A stretch of 64,000 bases of DNA from Pythium myriotylum (GCA_023091665.1 JALJCQ010000012.1:1860001-1924000), one strand, 5' to 3'; positions 1 through 11,200 are shown, counted from the first letter of the stretch. Notes: generated by a model from the letters alone, not told the origin. Program-made: numbers and translations.

Positions 1-234
1 GCGGAACTCGACCTTGCCAGCCTCAGGCGACAGCTTGAGCTCCGCCTCGATCTTCTCAATGGCGTCTTTAGCCTTCGTTTCGTTTCGGCATGCGAGCACA
101 ACATCGGCGCCGTGGCGCGCAAGCTCGAGCGCCGTGACGAAGCCGATGCCCGAGTTGGCACCAGTGATGACGACTTTCTTGCCCGCTTGGGACGGGATTT
201 GCGAGGCTACCCACTTGGAAGGAACGTCGTTCAT
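1..234 (-). CDS. SDR oxidoreductase, N-terminal part (cut by window edge)
   Basis: Reading the minus strand from the ATG at 234 gives a protein starting [16 protein letters not shown], followed by [11 protein letters not shown], the TGxxxGxG nucleotide-binding glycine motif of classical SDRs, then [16 protein letters not shown]. This closely matches the starts of the SDR genes at 2428-3388 and 3979-4938, so it belongs to the same local family (retinol dehydrogenase/WWOX-like NAD(P)-dependent oxidoreductases). Only about 78 codons are inside the window; the NNAG and YxxxK catalytic parts lie to the left. The substrate is unknown. No defect is visible in the part shown. Confidence 0.85.
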   Translation of the reverse strand, partial: MNDVPSKWVASQIPSQAGKKVVITGANSGIGFVTALELARHGADVVLACRNETKAKDAIEKIEAELKLSPEAGKVEFR

Positions 235-1178
235 AGTAGTCGTTGAGGAGTGGTTGGGCCGTGAAGGGAATTGGGAAATGAAGAGTGCGTGGAAGCTTTC
301 ATCGGATACCGTGCCGCGATGGGTGCCGATTGTGCACCCATCATGGAGAGAAGGCAGTTTACGGCTGGTTGTCGCATCCCCGTCAGGTTGTGACGAAGAA
401 GATCCAGCATCATTGTCTTCTGGTTTCCGCATGGGGGACAACATTATCCATCAACGCAGACAGACGAGTCTGTCGCATTGTGGATATCTTCGCATAGGAG
501 ACAGTGACGAAGACTCGCCCTCGTGCTGCAAGACCCTGGGTGCTTCGCGGTCTATGGACAATGTTGACGATCGCCTTAGCACCTGGAAGACGCGCCAAGC
601 ACCGTCAACATTTGGTGGCTGAGCTTCAAGGAACACAGCTCTCGAAGCTGATCTGTGGGCACCGCACGCTAACTCAAAATGCTCTCGGTCGTGTTTCCAA
701 AGCACGAGCCTCATGGCTTATAAAAAAGATACTGTATGTCACGGGTCAACGACGAGGATCCTCACGAGAGTACTGTTGTAGTGTTTTCCGCGTTCGACCA
801 CCCCTTGGCATCTTCGCTGCGTCAGCGCGTATCAGATACCGTCGGTGATGGCGTGCTTGTCCTTTGGAAGACAGTCTTTGTGGCGTGTGGGTGGTGCCAA
901 TCGGTCGTCCCCACCTTGGCTGTGATGAAGGGCCCGTTTGATCATTACGGCAGTGCTTTAGACCAACGATTGCTACCAAATCAACTGACAGTAGAAGAGA
1001 AACCACTTGTCTCAACTGCGCCAACGCAGATGATTTGTTTGTACTTTGCCCCTATCGTGCGGGGGATGGAATCCATTAACGTGGATTGCTCACAATGGTA
1101 GAGTTCATTGAGCACACAATGTGCAACGGGTAGCCCTAACGTAAGCTACGATCGAAAGATCCTCATTGTGCAGCGAGA
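235..1178. other. Intergenic region, no supported gene
   Basis: About 940 bases between two SDR genes transcribed leftward. Several short frames are open on both strands, but none has a recognisable domain, splice structure or similarity to its neighbours. The part next to 234 should hold the promoter of the partial SDR gene. No repeat or RNA gene was seen. Confidence 0.5.
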
Positions 1179-1895
1179 TCACCACGGAAGCGGGTTGCCG
1201 TCGTACATGATGAACTTACCCGAGTCCTCGGCAGTCAACGAACCAAGCACCTTGGCGAGACCAGCGACGCTTTCCTCGGTGGAGATGGCACGCGGGTCGT
1301 GGCTCGTGAGGTCTGTTGCGACGTACCCCGGGTGGAGCGCGACCGTGTAAATCTTGTCGCCCTTCAAGTCGTGCGAGAGGCTCTTGTTGATCATGTTGAG
1401 CGCGGTCTTGGAGGCGCGGTAGCCGTAGATGCCACCAGCGGGGATCGGACTGCCCTCGACGACTCGGTTCTCGCTGATGCTGCCGACGTACGAGGAGATC
1501 TGGCCGACGACAGCGCTACCGTGGGCGTCAGCAGCCAACTTGAGGTTGGGTCGCAGCGCACGAGTGACGAGGAAGGGCGCGACTGAGTTGATCTCGAACT
1601 GCTCGAGCAGCGTCTGCTTGGTCTCCACGTCAATCGAACCTCCCTTCCAGATGCCGGCGTTGTTGATGAGCAGATCGATTGGTGTGCCCTGGAGCTCCTG
1701 GGCGGCTCGCAGGATCGACGCCTCGTCGCTCGTGTCGATCTGGATGAGCTTGAAGAGCTTGAGGTCCTTGAGTGCGTCGGCGTTGTCAATGGATCGAGCA
1801 GCAGCGATGACGTTCCACCCGTCGTTGAGGTATTTCTTGACGAGTGCGAGGCCGATCCCGCGGTTGCTGCCGGTGATGAGGACGGTCTTGGTCAT
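1179..1895 (-). CDS. SDR oxidoreductase, C-factor/sniffer-like subfamily
   Basis: A 238-residue protein starting MTKTVLITGSNRGIG, with the glycine-rich cofactor loop (TGxxxGxG) at residues 7-14, LLINNAGI near residue 75 and the catalytic YRASK (Tyr-x-x-x-Lys) in the last third. The reading frame stays open upstream to 2099, but those 68 residues do not look like SDR sequence and the ATG at 1895 sits exactly where the fold begins, so that start is preferred. It is shorter than the other SDRs here (about 320 residues) and differs from them in sequence, resembling the small CsgA/sniffer carbonyl-reductase type. It is probably a cytosolic NAD(P)H-dependent reductase; the substrate is not predictable. 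Confidence 0.85.
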   Translation of the reverse strand: MTKTVLITGSNRGIGLALVKKYLNDGWNVIAAARSIDNADALKDLKLFKLIQIDTSDEASILRAAQELQGTPIDLLINNAGIWKGGSIDVETKQTLLEQFEINSVAPFLVTRALRPNLKLAADAHGSAVVGQISSYVGSISENRVVEGSPIPAGGIYGYRASKTALNMINKSLSHDLKGDKIYTVALHPGYVATDLTSHDPRAISTEESVAGLAKVLGSLTAEDSGKFIMYDGNPLPW

Positions 1896-2427
1896 GGTGA
1901 GAGGTCGTGCAGAGGTTGGTAAGCTGGTTTGACGCTTGAGCGGTCGGTGGAAATATGGCGAATGATGCCGAATCGAATGATTCGCGGGGCTTGCTGGAAG
2001 GAGTTCCATGGCGACTCCTTGATTCGCGTATCCGGCGGTGAAGTGATGATGGCGCGTATCCATCACTCTTGACCGTGGCCCATCAGAGAGTGATGGCAAT
2101 CACGGTGTAGCCAAGTCGAGTTAGTTGGATGTCGTCATCACTCTCTGGGTGCAGTAGGCTGAGTGACCGATTTGGTTACTGCACACGCACAAGAACACGA
2201 GCGACGGTATCGCTCGCCAGCACAGTCAACAGTTCAATCACCTGAAGAGACCATCTTCCAATTCCAGCGTGGCAAGGCATCCAAGATTTGGAAGAACGAC
2301 AAGCGAGACCCAGGACAAATCGATCGAATATTGGATTGGCGATAGACTAAGCTCCCATCCAGAAACACAAACACGCGAACGGCTCTTTGCATTAAGCGAC
2401 TGTCAGCTGCTGGCTACGCACGACAAG
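1896..2427. other. Intergenic/promoter region with repeated CATCACTCT motifs
   Basis: Upstream region of the SDR gene that starts at 1895, running to the 3' end of the SDR pseudogene. It carries an imperfect hairpin (2060-2096) and another CATCACTCTCT about 40 bases further on, near 2136. No coding region is supported. Confidence 0.45.
2060..2096. repeat. Inverted repeat, 10-nt arms
   Basis: CCATCACTCT at 2060-2069 is matched by its exact reverse complement AGAGTGATGG at 2087-2096, with a 17-nt loop. It lies 165-200 bases upstream of the SDR start codon at 1895. It could be a paired protein-binding site; no function is shown by the sequence. Confidence 0.6.
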
Positions 2428-3388
2428 TCAGATTTCGAAGCGAAGTTTGGCCAGGCGTTCGCTCTCGTCCCACAGGATTCGCGCATGTTGCTCGGATTTG
2501 CTCACGTTGATCGGCTCGTCCTTGGTTGGGTATCCTGTAAGCGCGTAGACACCGTCTGGGCCATAATAGTCGTTTGGCTTCACTCCTGGCATGGTAGCTG
2601 CATACAGCGTTGGGAGAGCGCCAAAGTCCGACGTCTGCATGATCGGAAGGTAGAACAGCACCTTGATGAGCTGGCGAAGGACCCAATTCGAGTTTTCCAT
2701 GAAAGGATTTCCAATGTTCGTTTCGCTGAAGCCCGGATGAGCGGCCACTGCGACGATGTTCGAGGCGCCTCCAGTCTCGAGACGGCGATTGAGTTCGTGG
2801 GTGAAGAGCAGATTGTACACCTTGGTCTGCTTGTATACTTCGTAGGCTCTGTACGATTCTCGCGACGCCATGATCTGCGTCAAGTCAACGTGCGCATCGC
2901 GGTGCGCGATGCTGCTCACGTTGACGACCCGGGCACTCGCGCTCTTCTTGAGCATCCCAAACAGCTTCGCAGTCAGTGCGAAGTGGCCCAAGTGGTTTGT
3001 CGCGAACTGGGACTCGTAGCCGTCCGGCGTGAGAGCGTAAGGCACTGCGAGGATTCCAGCATTGTTGATGAGGAGGTCAAGTTGGTCGTAGCTCGCAGTA
3101 AACGAGTCGACAAACTGGTGGACGCTGGCTAGGCTGCTGACATCGAGCAGGCGTAGTTCAACGCTTCCTGCGTCGGGAGTTTGCTTGATCTCTTCCTGGA
3201 TTTTCAGGACCGCAGCTTCTCCCCTCTCGCGGTTGCGGCACGCGAGCACGACGTCGGCGCCATGTCGCGCGAGCTCGAGCGCCGTGTAGAATCCAATGCC
3301 CGAGTTGGCGCCCGTGACGACGGCGACTTAGATTCTTCTGCGACGGCATGTTGGCCGCGACCCATTTCTTCGGGACGTCGTCGCTCAT
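2428..3388 (-). pseudogene. SDR oxidoreductase broken by a 1-nt frameshift
   Basis: The start is the ATG at 3388 (MSDDVPKKWVAANMPSQKN), which matches the N-termini of the neighbouring SDRs. Directly after this the frame shifts: the Rossmann segment beginning [13 protein letters not shown] continues in another frame. Four bases (3328-3331, CTAA on the minus strand) stand where the paralogue at 3979 has a single AAA codon, so there is one extra base. A TAA stop sits just upstream in the downstream frame. The rest, to 2428, is an intact SDR body with LLINNAGI, YKQTK and a normal C-terminus. A start at the internal Met (3249) would lack the cofactor loop. It may be a recent pseudogene or a sequencing/assembly error. 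Confidence 0.8.
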
Positions 3389-3978
3389 GTCGCGAGCCGT
3401 GGACTTTGGAATTCTGGAGAGGGAATCGAAGCCCACAGCACCGCGAAGATTCGCCGATGGCTCGAGGTCTTGGGAGGGAAGCGCATTCCACGGAAACGTT
3501 CCGCGGAAGGCGAGATATCTTCCACCCTTTCCACCGCGAGAACCGCGCGCCTTCAGCAGCCAAGACGGTCACAGTGACGCTCTTCATTCCACGCGCGGCG
3601 TCTCGCGACCGTGAGGCAAACGGCCGCCGACGCCCATCGCTGCTGCCTTGGAGTGAGCCCATCATTGTACACTTCGTGTGAGCCCATCATGGCATGATGG
3701 GCGCTCTCCGAGTGAGCACCATCAGGTGAGACATCGATCGCAAGGTTATCCACCAATCAGGCGCGTGACGATGACGCCCCATGGAGCTCTTCAACACCAT
3801 GGCGCTAAACACCATGACGCTAAACATCACCCGGCGCTAATCACTTACCCGGTCCCTGCGCGGCAGAGAACGCCCCTGTGGAGCACGATGCGCCTGGCCA
3901 GAAGCTTCGCGCCCTTCCGGCCGTGCTCACACAATCCAATCCGCCAAGTGCCCGCCAGAACCACCGCCAACATCCGCC
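3389..3978. other. Divergent intergenic region between two SDR copies
   Basis: Shared upstream region of the broken SDR (leftward) and the intact SDR at 3979 (rightward). It holds a short palindrome at 3683-3701 and small repeats of ACCATGACGCTAAACA type around 3797-3830. No gene is supported. Confidence 0.45.
3683..3701. repeat. 19-nt palindrome
   Basis: CCCATCATG, one central base, CATGATGGG: 9-nt arms with perfect complementarity. It lies between the divergent SDR genes. It could be an operator-like site for a dimeric regulator, or chance. Confidence 0.55.
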
Positions 3979-4938
3979 ATGAGCCTCGACGTTCCGAAGA
4001 AGTGGGACGCTACCAAGATCGCCTCGCAAAAGAACAAAGTCGCCATCGTCACGGGCGCCAACTCGGGCATCGGCTTCGTCACAGCACTTGAGCTCGCGCG
4101 TCACGGCGCCGACGTCGTGCTCGCGTGCCGCAGCGAGGACAAAGGCAAGAATGCCGTTTCCAAGATTGAGGAAGAGCTCAAGCTGTCGCCCGAGGCAGGC
4201 AAAGTCGAATTCCGCAAGCTAGATGTGAGCAGTCTCTCGAGCGTTGAGACCTTCTCGGAGCAGTTCAAAGCGTCCCACAATCGACTGGATCTGCTCGTCA
4301 ACAACGCCGGCATCATGGCCGTGCCGTACGCGGAGACGGCCGACGGCATCGAGTCGCAGTTCGCGACCAACCACCTTGGCCACTTCGCATTGACAGCGCG
4401 TCTGTTCGACCTGCTCAAGCAGAGCCAGGCTGCGCGCGTGGTGAACGTTAGCAGCTTGCTGCACCGCGATGCCGAGATGGATCTCAACGCGATTGTGACC
4501 CCGAAAAACAAGTACAAGGAAATGCCAGTGTACCGCATCACCAAGCTATACAACTTGCTCTTCTCGTTTGAGCTGAACCGGCGGCTGCGAGCCGACGGTG
4601 TGTCCAATGTCATCGCCACGACAGCGCATCCTGGACTGACCGAGACCAACCTCGCAGGTGGAATGTTGGAAAATTCTGGTTGGTTCACTCGGTTGGTGTG
4701 GAAGATCATCATGAAGTTGCCAATGGTGGGCACACCTGAGACTGGCGCGTTGCCGTTACTGTATGCAGCCACCGGGGAAAACGTCGTCGCAGACGATTAC
4801 TTTGGCCCGGATGGCATGGGTTCGACCAAGGGATTCCCGACAAAGGAAGAGCCTCGCAACGTGAGCAAGTCACAAAGCCACGCGACGAAGCTTTGGGAAG
4901 AGAGTGAGCGACTCGCCGGGATCAAGTTCCATTTCTAG
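3979..4938 (+). CDS. SDR oxidoreductase (retinol dehydrogenase/WWOX-like)
   Basis: 319 residues in one exon, starting MSLDVPKKWDATKIASQKN. It shows the cofactor motif TGANSGIG near residue 28, ACRSEDKGK, LDVSSL, LLVNNAGIM, the NHLGHFALT helix and the catalytic YRITK motif. The family reduces or oxidises carbonyls, often retinoids, steroids or lipids, with NAD(P)H. The usual length is 300-330, so it is complete. It is the nearest intact relative of the broken copy at 2428-3388 and of the partial gene at 1-234. The substrate is unknown. Confidence 0.92.
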   Translation: MSLDVPKKWDATKIASQKNKVAIVTGANSGIGFVTALELARHGADVVLACRSEDKGKNAVSKIEEELKLSPEAGKVEFRKLDVSSLSSVETFSEQFKASHNRLDLLVNNAGIMAVPYAETADGIESQFATNHLGHFALTARLFDLLKQSQAARVVNVSSLLHRDAEMDLNAIVTPKNKYKEMPVYRITKLYNLLFSFELNRRLRADGVSNVIATTAHPGLTETNLAGGMLENSGWFTRLVWKIIMKLPMVGTPETGALPLLYAATGENVVADDYFGPDGMGSTKGFPTKEEPRNVSKSQSHATKLWEESERLAGIKFHF

Positions 4939-5207
4939 GCACTCGTTACTCCAGTAGGAAAGGTAGGCATGACCCCAAAGCATTCATTTTCGTCTTGCAT
5001 ATCGTCAGGTTTCTTTGGGCCTTAACACTTCAATCGGACTGAAGTAGCGTAATGAGGCAGCTGAGATCTCACTTTCATCGCCTCAAGTCACTAGAAAGAA
5101 TCCGACACACATAAAGTTAACGGGGACAGCGCGACTGATTCTCTTCTTTTTCGACGAGACAACTGTCCTGGCTGTCTTTTAGGTGTCGTGGTGATGGCTC
5201 GACCTAA

Positions 5208-6155
5208 TCAGATCTCAAACACGGTGTCTGTTAAACGCTCGCTCTCATCCCATAACTTGGTTGCATTCTCCGAAGACGCTGCGTTCTCCCCTGGTTGGTC
5301 GATGGCCGGGTGGCCGGCGATTCGAAACCATCCCCGAGGGCTGTAATAGTCGCCTGCCGTCACGTCGGCGGCCGTTGCGGCGTAGAGAGTCGGCAGTGCA
5401 CCCATTTCGGGGGTTTGCACCATCGGGGAAGCCTTGAGGATATTCATGATCAATCGTTGGAACCAATTGGCGCGCTCAACGCGGTAGGCGGCGATATTGG
5501 TGGCCGTGAAGCCCGGATGGGCAGCCGTCGCGATCACGTTCGCGACGCCTTTGGCCTGCAGACGTCGATTCAGCTCGGCTACAAAGAGTATGTTGTAGAG
5601 CTTGGTCTTGCCGTACACGGTCATCTCGTCGTACTTGTCTTGTGGCGTCACGATCTCATCTTCTGAGAAGGTTGCGCGACTGTGGATCATACTGCTGATC
5701 GCCACGACCCGAGCATGGTCGCTCTTCTTGAGCAGATCGATCAGCAGCGCCGTGAGCACGAAGTGGCCGAGATAGTTTGTCGCGAACTGCAACTCGATTC
5801 CATCATCCGACGTCGCGTAATTCTCCCCTAGCACGCCCGCGTTGTTTATCAACAGATCAAGGCGCTCAAAAGCCTTCCTAAACTCTTCAGCGAATCGTCG
5901 CACGCTCGTGAGGCTGCTGACGTCCAATGAACGGTACTCGACGCGACCAGCGTCCGGATCTACTGCGAGTGCGTCGAGCATTTGCGTCTCAGCTTCTTTG
6001 CCTTTCTTCTCGTTGCGGCAGGCGAGCACGACGAACGCGCCGTGTCTCGCGAGCTCCAGCGCCGTCGGGAAGCCGATGCCAGAGTTGGCGCCCGTGACGA
6101 TGGCGATCCGGCCGTGCTGCGAGGGCATGTCGCGCGCCGTCCACTTTGCTTTCAT
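5208..6155 (-). CDS. SDR oxidoreductase (retinol dehydrogenase/WWOX-like)
   Basis: 315 residues from the ATG at 6155 (MKAKWTARDMPSQHGR). The frame extends 23 codons further upstream, but the W-x(5-8)-MPS start conserved in the family begins here. Motifs: [39 protein letters not shown] and the active-site YGKTK. One exon, full length. It is a member of the local SDR expansion, oriented opposite to the gene at 3979. Confidence 0.9.
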   Translation of the reverse strand: MKAKWTARDMPSQHGRIAIVTGANSGIGFPTALELARHGAFVVLACRNEKKGKEAETQMLDALAVDPDAGRVEYRSLDVSSLTSVRRFAEEFRKAFERLDLLINNAGVLGENYATSDDGIELQFATNYLGHFVLTALLIDLLKKSDHARVVAISSMIHSRATFSEDEIVTPQDKYDEMTVYGKTKLYNILFVAELNRRLQAKGVANVIATAAHPGFTATNIAAYRVERANWFQRLIMNILKASPMVQTPEMGALPTLYAATAADVTAGDYYSPRGWFRIAGHPAIDQPGENAASSENATKLWDESERLTDTVFEI

Positions 6156-7066
6156 GGCGGCGGATTGGCTCGGAGGCTCTCGTCCGTGGACACAGCGAGC
6201 TGTGCGAGGGAAGCACGCCACCACATTCTTCCTTGGATCGTGAAGAGCAGAAGAAAGGCAGTGAGCAGTATGCAGTAGCTTAGCCTCTGGTTGAGGACGA
6301 GACTAGGCTAGCACATTCTGACGGGAGAGTTTGGCAGTGCGCGCTCGATCTTCATGGGTTTGTTTCGCACACTGCCTCTTGGTTCTACTTTAGTGTTCGT
6401 TGGTCAGTTCGTTGTGTTGCCGAGATATCCGAGCGCCAAATACGTTGGACGACGACGCGCACCAAACAACAAAACAACACAACACACACCTAGTTTTTCT
6501 GACCGACCAACGGGACTCTCGCGAACTCGAGATCATGTTGTGCCTATGAAATCAAAAAGACTTTGGCAGAGTGAAAAATAGCGAGCACTCAGATGGTCGG
6601 TGGGCAGTTGGTTCAACTTTCAAACATCCACTTTGACATTGGTCGCCAGTTAGCCGGGATGATGTCGATCACCTTACTGTCAAGATTCCTCACAATCTTT
6701 CAGGCGTGAGTGACAGCTCCGATAACATTGGTGGCCTTTTTCACCTTCGGAAGATAAATAGCTCGCACAGAGGAGAAGAAGGTTGCGACTCTTCGTGTTG
6801 AGGGCGAAAGGCGACAGGCGTCTGGTCTCAACGCTGGACTTTCTTGACGAGTCAACTGTAGCCATGTTCGGTGATCACTACGTTTTCGTCCAATCACATG
6901 ATGTTTTTATCACTGTGCCGTAATCAAGTTAAATTTTGCCCAACCATAACCATGGCCCGTTGAGCTGTTGAGGAGACCGGAATGAGTTCGAAGAGCTCCT
7001 CGCTGGACCTGCTCGCATTCGGCCATTCTTCTCCTTCCCTCGCAGCACACCTCGCGCTACAGTATC
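6156..7066. other. Intergenic region between divergent SDR genes
   Basis: About 910 bases, relatively AT-rich between 6440 and 6960 and containing an ACAACAAAACAACACAACACAC run near 6468. Open frames here are short and show no domain. It probably contains the promoters of both flanking genes. Confidence 0.45.
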
Positions 7067-8029
7067 ATGCCGCCATCCTCAACCACGTGGGACACGACCA
7101 TGATGCCCAGCCTCGTGGGCAAGATCGTCATCGTCACGGGCGCGAACGCCAACCTCGGCTACGAGACCGCGCTGCAGCTCGCGCTCGGCGGTGCGCATGT
7201 CGTGCTCGCGTGTCGCAACGACGACCGCGGCCACACTGCCGAGCAGAAGATGCTCGCGACGCTCAAGGAGAAAGGCTCGAAAGGATCTGCTGAGTACATG
7301 AAGCTGGACGTCGGCGAGCTCGCGAGCATCCACGCATTCGCCAAGGCGTTCCAAGCCAAGTTCGACCGGCTCGACATTTTGGTCAATAATGCGGGCATGA
7401 AGGCCGTCAACCACTCGACGACCGTTGACGGCTTTGAGACCCAGTTTGGTGTGAACCACCTCGGCCACTTCGCGCTCACTTCGCTTCTCTTTGGCTCGCT
7501 TAAGAAGAGCAAAGCTGCACGCATTATCAACGTGAGCAGCATTTCGCACCATTACGTTGCGCTCGACTTCGACAACTTGAACGCTTCGCCGCCGCAGTAC
7601 GAGGCGATGGATGCATACCGCAAGTCCAAGCTTGCGACAATGCTCTTTGCCTACGAGTTGGACCGTCGGCTCAAGAAGGCCAACATCGAAAACGTGATCT
7701 CGGTGCCTTGCCATCCCGGTGTGACCGAGAGTAACCTACTGCCCAACCTCGAAAAGACCTACAACTGGGCAATCATGCGCTGGATCATCAGCCTCGTCCA
7801 CAAAATTCCATTTGCACAGTCGAATGCCATGGGTGCACTCTGCGTGCTAAACGCAGCAACCGATCCGAGCGTGGTTGGCGGCGAGTACATCGGTCCTCAC
7901 GGCTGGCTCGAATTTTATGGCTACCCTCGCATCGTTCCTTCCAGCAAGCAAAGCTACGACCTTGAGGCGGCAGCAAGGTTGTGGACGGAGAGCGAGAAGC
8001 TCACGCATGTTACCTTTCCGATCGAGTAA
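7067..8029 (+). CDS. SDR oxidoreductase with altered cofactor loop
   Basis: 320 residues, single exon, starting MPPSSTTWDTTMMPSL. The cofactor loop reads TGANANLG rather than TGANSGIG: the middle glycine of TGxxxGxG is Asn and Ile is Leu. The remaining motifs are normal: ACRNDDRGH, ILVNNAGMK, VNHLGHFALT and the catalytic YRKSK. A second in-frame Met (residue 12) is a possible start. The changed loop could alter NAD(P) binding or preference; the intact YxxxK argues against a plain pseudogene. Confidence 0.88.
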   Translation: MPPSSTTWDTTMMPSLVGKIVIVTGANANLGYETALQLALGGAHVVLACRNDDRGHTAEQKMLATLKEKGSKGSAEYMKLDVGELASIHAFAKAFQAKFDRLDILVNNAGMKAVNHSTTVDGFETQFGVNHLGHFALTSLLFGSLKKSKAARIINVSSISHHYVALDFDNLNASPPQYEAMDAYRKSKLATMLFAYELDRRLKKANIENVISVPCHPGVTESNLLPNLEKTYNWAIMRWIISLVHKIPFAQSNAMGALCVLNAATDPSVVGGEYIGPHGWLEFYGYPRIVPSSKQSYDLEAAARLWTESEKLTHVTFPIE

Positions 8030-8215
8030 TACATGTGTTTGATAACTTGGATTTTAGTTGAAAACTCAGTGTCACTGCCACAGCAACGCACGTCGTAACT
8101 TCCTGCTCTTGCAACAAAAATGATCAAGTCCGAGTAAATACGAGCATACAGCTCGCCGAAGTGTATGTATAGAAACTTAGCAACTACGAAACTGCATCAG
8201 CGACCTCGACTACGG

Positions 8216-11200
8216 TTACTCGTCCTTCACCTCCTTCTCGGACGTGCCAGCTTTGTCTTGGGGGGCTGACTTCTCGTCCGCAATTTCTGCTTTCGTCGAG
8301 GTAGCAGCCTCGTTCTCGGGCGTCGTTCCTGAGCTACTAGGCTCAGCTTCTTCTCCCTCTTCCTCATCGTCATCACGTTTGGTCTTAGAAGCCTTCTGGT
8401 CCACAGTTTCCTTAGCATCGGGCAGCGGCGGCTCGTCGTGTGAGTCATTTGTTGCAGCCTCTTCCGCGTTTTCGTCCGTCTCCTCGTCTTCTTCGCCTTC
8501 TTCGCGCTCCTCGTCCCCAGACTTGGCTCGCTTCTCCGGACCAGCGCCTTCATCCTCTGACGGGCGTCGAGCTCGCTTCTTCAGCATAGAGGCATCTTCT
8601 GAAGACGCAGCGTACGTCAGTCACAATTCAACCTACAAAACATCGCTACACAAGTCTCATCTCACCCTTTACGCCGCCCTCTTCATCTGATGAGGCCTCG
8701 CCACTCTCATCACCGCTGTTCGTGTCAGCATCATTCTCATCCTTGTCTTGTGTAGCGTCTGCATCCTCCAACGACTCGTGGTACGGCGAGCCGAAGACCG
8801 GAGTTTGCGACGGAGTCTCTGGAGGTGTAGCACTGGGTGATTCCTCCTCGTCATCTTCGTCTCCATCGTCGTCAATGGATCCCAAGTAGCCAATCGACAG
8901 CTCTGGCTCCACGAGCCACTTACTCGGCTCCTGAGGGCGTACCCGTGGGGAAGGGGCCCAGATCTTGAAGTCGGCGCTTGAAGAAGCAGGTGTCATGACC
9001 CGCGCCTCTTGAGGAGTACGACGCAAGACACCAGGCTTGAACTCAAGGCGATAAGCTCCTTCTCCTTCGAATACCCCCTTCGTCTTTGCAAGATACGAGT
9101 CCAAGTCAACGGGCTCTTCTGGAGAAGCGCTCTTCTGCTCACCATACAGTTTCTAACAGAAAAATTGTAAGAAATATATACTCATCTCCAGAGAGACAAC
9201 GACAGTTACTCACCAGAAGTTCTTGACAAGTCTCATCTGTGGCGAGGTGCTGCATCTGCTTGAGGACAAGTGACACCAACTTGTCCATGGTGAAGAGGAA
9301 GTACGAAGTAGAGCCCATCAGGCTTCTGCACGAGTCTTCGTATTTGGTGTTGTCAATCGATCCGTCGATCAAGCCATACACCTTCGACATGTATGCCTGG
9401 TAATCGCCCGTCTTCTCCTTATCCGACTCGTCTTCATTGTTTGTAGCACGAGCATGGTCGAGTGCCCGAGCAGCTGGGTTGATCATGCGGCGGTGGCGAT
9501 TTCGCTTGGCCTTCTCGCAAAGTTCATTAGCTTTCTCTAGGCGGTTGTGAAGCATCTGGTAAAGTCTCAGGAATCCGTATCCGTGTTGAGAGCCGAAGAA
9601 AGTCGATTTTTGGCGATCAAGAAGCTTGGCAGCCTCATCTTCATCATCCAAAACTGCAAGACTCGACGGGAAATCGGAAGATTCATGCATCGTCATCGCA
9701 CTTGGCTGCAAGTAACCTTGCCCCATGGGTAAGTTCACCACGCAAACGCCCTGTTCGTGGTCGAAGTACTGCACGGTACCCTCACCGAAGTCAGTCATAA
9801 CCTCTGTACCAGGGCGGAGCGTCTTCGCCTTTTCGAGGGACACTTGGGTTCGTTTGGGTTTTCGAACAAGCCACTCTTCATCGACGTGGAAGAATGGGAA
9901 GAAGAAAGACTGCCATACCTTGGCAACCTTCTCTTTCTCGGATGTACTCAAGTTCTTCTCAGCAGCGTAGGACAGCAAATTGTATGCGTCTTTGTGAATC
10001 GAGACGGCGGCAAGCTTGAACTGGAAGTGTGGCTTCCACTCACCACTTGCGAGTTTCACAATATCCACACCGTTAGATGTTGCATCTGACTCCTTCTTGA
10101 GTGCATCAGCTATAGCTGCGGCCTCGGGTGGCTGGTTACTCGGGGAAGAAGCGGTTTGCTTGCTATCCTTCTTGGTTTCAGCAGGTGTCGCAGCAGTCTT
10201 TTCGTCTGACTCGAGCTTCTTCTTGGCCTCTTGCACGAGTACTTTCATGCTTGTCTGCTTCTTGTCCTTTTGCTTGAAGTAGAATGACGAGTGATCAAGC
10301 GACTTATGGTAGTTCTTCTCGTTCACTTCCTTCCACTGCTTGTTCAGGTCCTGGCGAGCCTTGCGCCACTCCTCATCCTTTTGCTTCAGACGCTTGAGAA
10401 TAACGGGGATAGCACCTGCGGGATACTTTCTCAGCAACTCAAGAATCTGAGCCCCGGCCTCTCCGTAGATGCGCGAGATTGCGTTCAGGTGCGTAACACG
10501 GAACGTTCCCTTATCCACGACGTAGTTCCACAGCTTTTCTTCACTGCCATCTTTCTCCTTGAGAATCTCGATTTCGCGCGCGAGCGGCTCCAGGACATTA
10601 ATTGTCGACGCGTTTGCATCGATGACCATGTCAATTTCAAATCGTTCGTCTTCACACTTGAACAAAGCTTCCTCGTACTGGTTCTTGCGCATGTTCTTGA
10701 ATGAGAAATCTTCGCTACCAGTCGGCACGGACACCCATGAGTCATTGCAAACGTCTTTCTCAAGGTTGGAGCGGAAAGAGCATGGCGGGATGGGGAAACT
10801 GGATGGAAGAGCACGGTACGATGGCGTGGCGCGGCGGCACTGGGACAGATCGGTCTCTGCGAGCGGGATGAAAGGCCAAACTTCATTAGGATCCTTCTGG
10901 TCACCGTGGGAAGACAAGAGGCTGTCGAACTCCTCAACAAGATCTGTGTGGCGACCGAACAGGTTCTTCACGAGCGAGATCATCTCTTGGCGACCGAGTA
11001 CTTCTTGACTGTACAGCTCGAGACATTTCAGGAACTCACGCCAGCTGTCACGTGATGGCAGAATCTTCTTGATCTTCTCGAAGATGCTCCATTCTTCCTT
11101 GTCGATGAGGACATCCGAGAGCGCAAGGAACTGACGACGCTCTTTCGTGTCATAAGAGCGACGCTTCGCGCGCTTGCTGCTGAACAGAGCTTTGTTGCGA

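Noticed and set aside
1896..2099. 68-residue N-terminal extension of the small SDR
   Set aside because: No similarity to SDR N-termini; the Met directly before TVLITG is the expected start.
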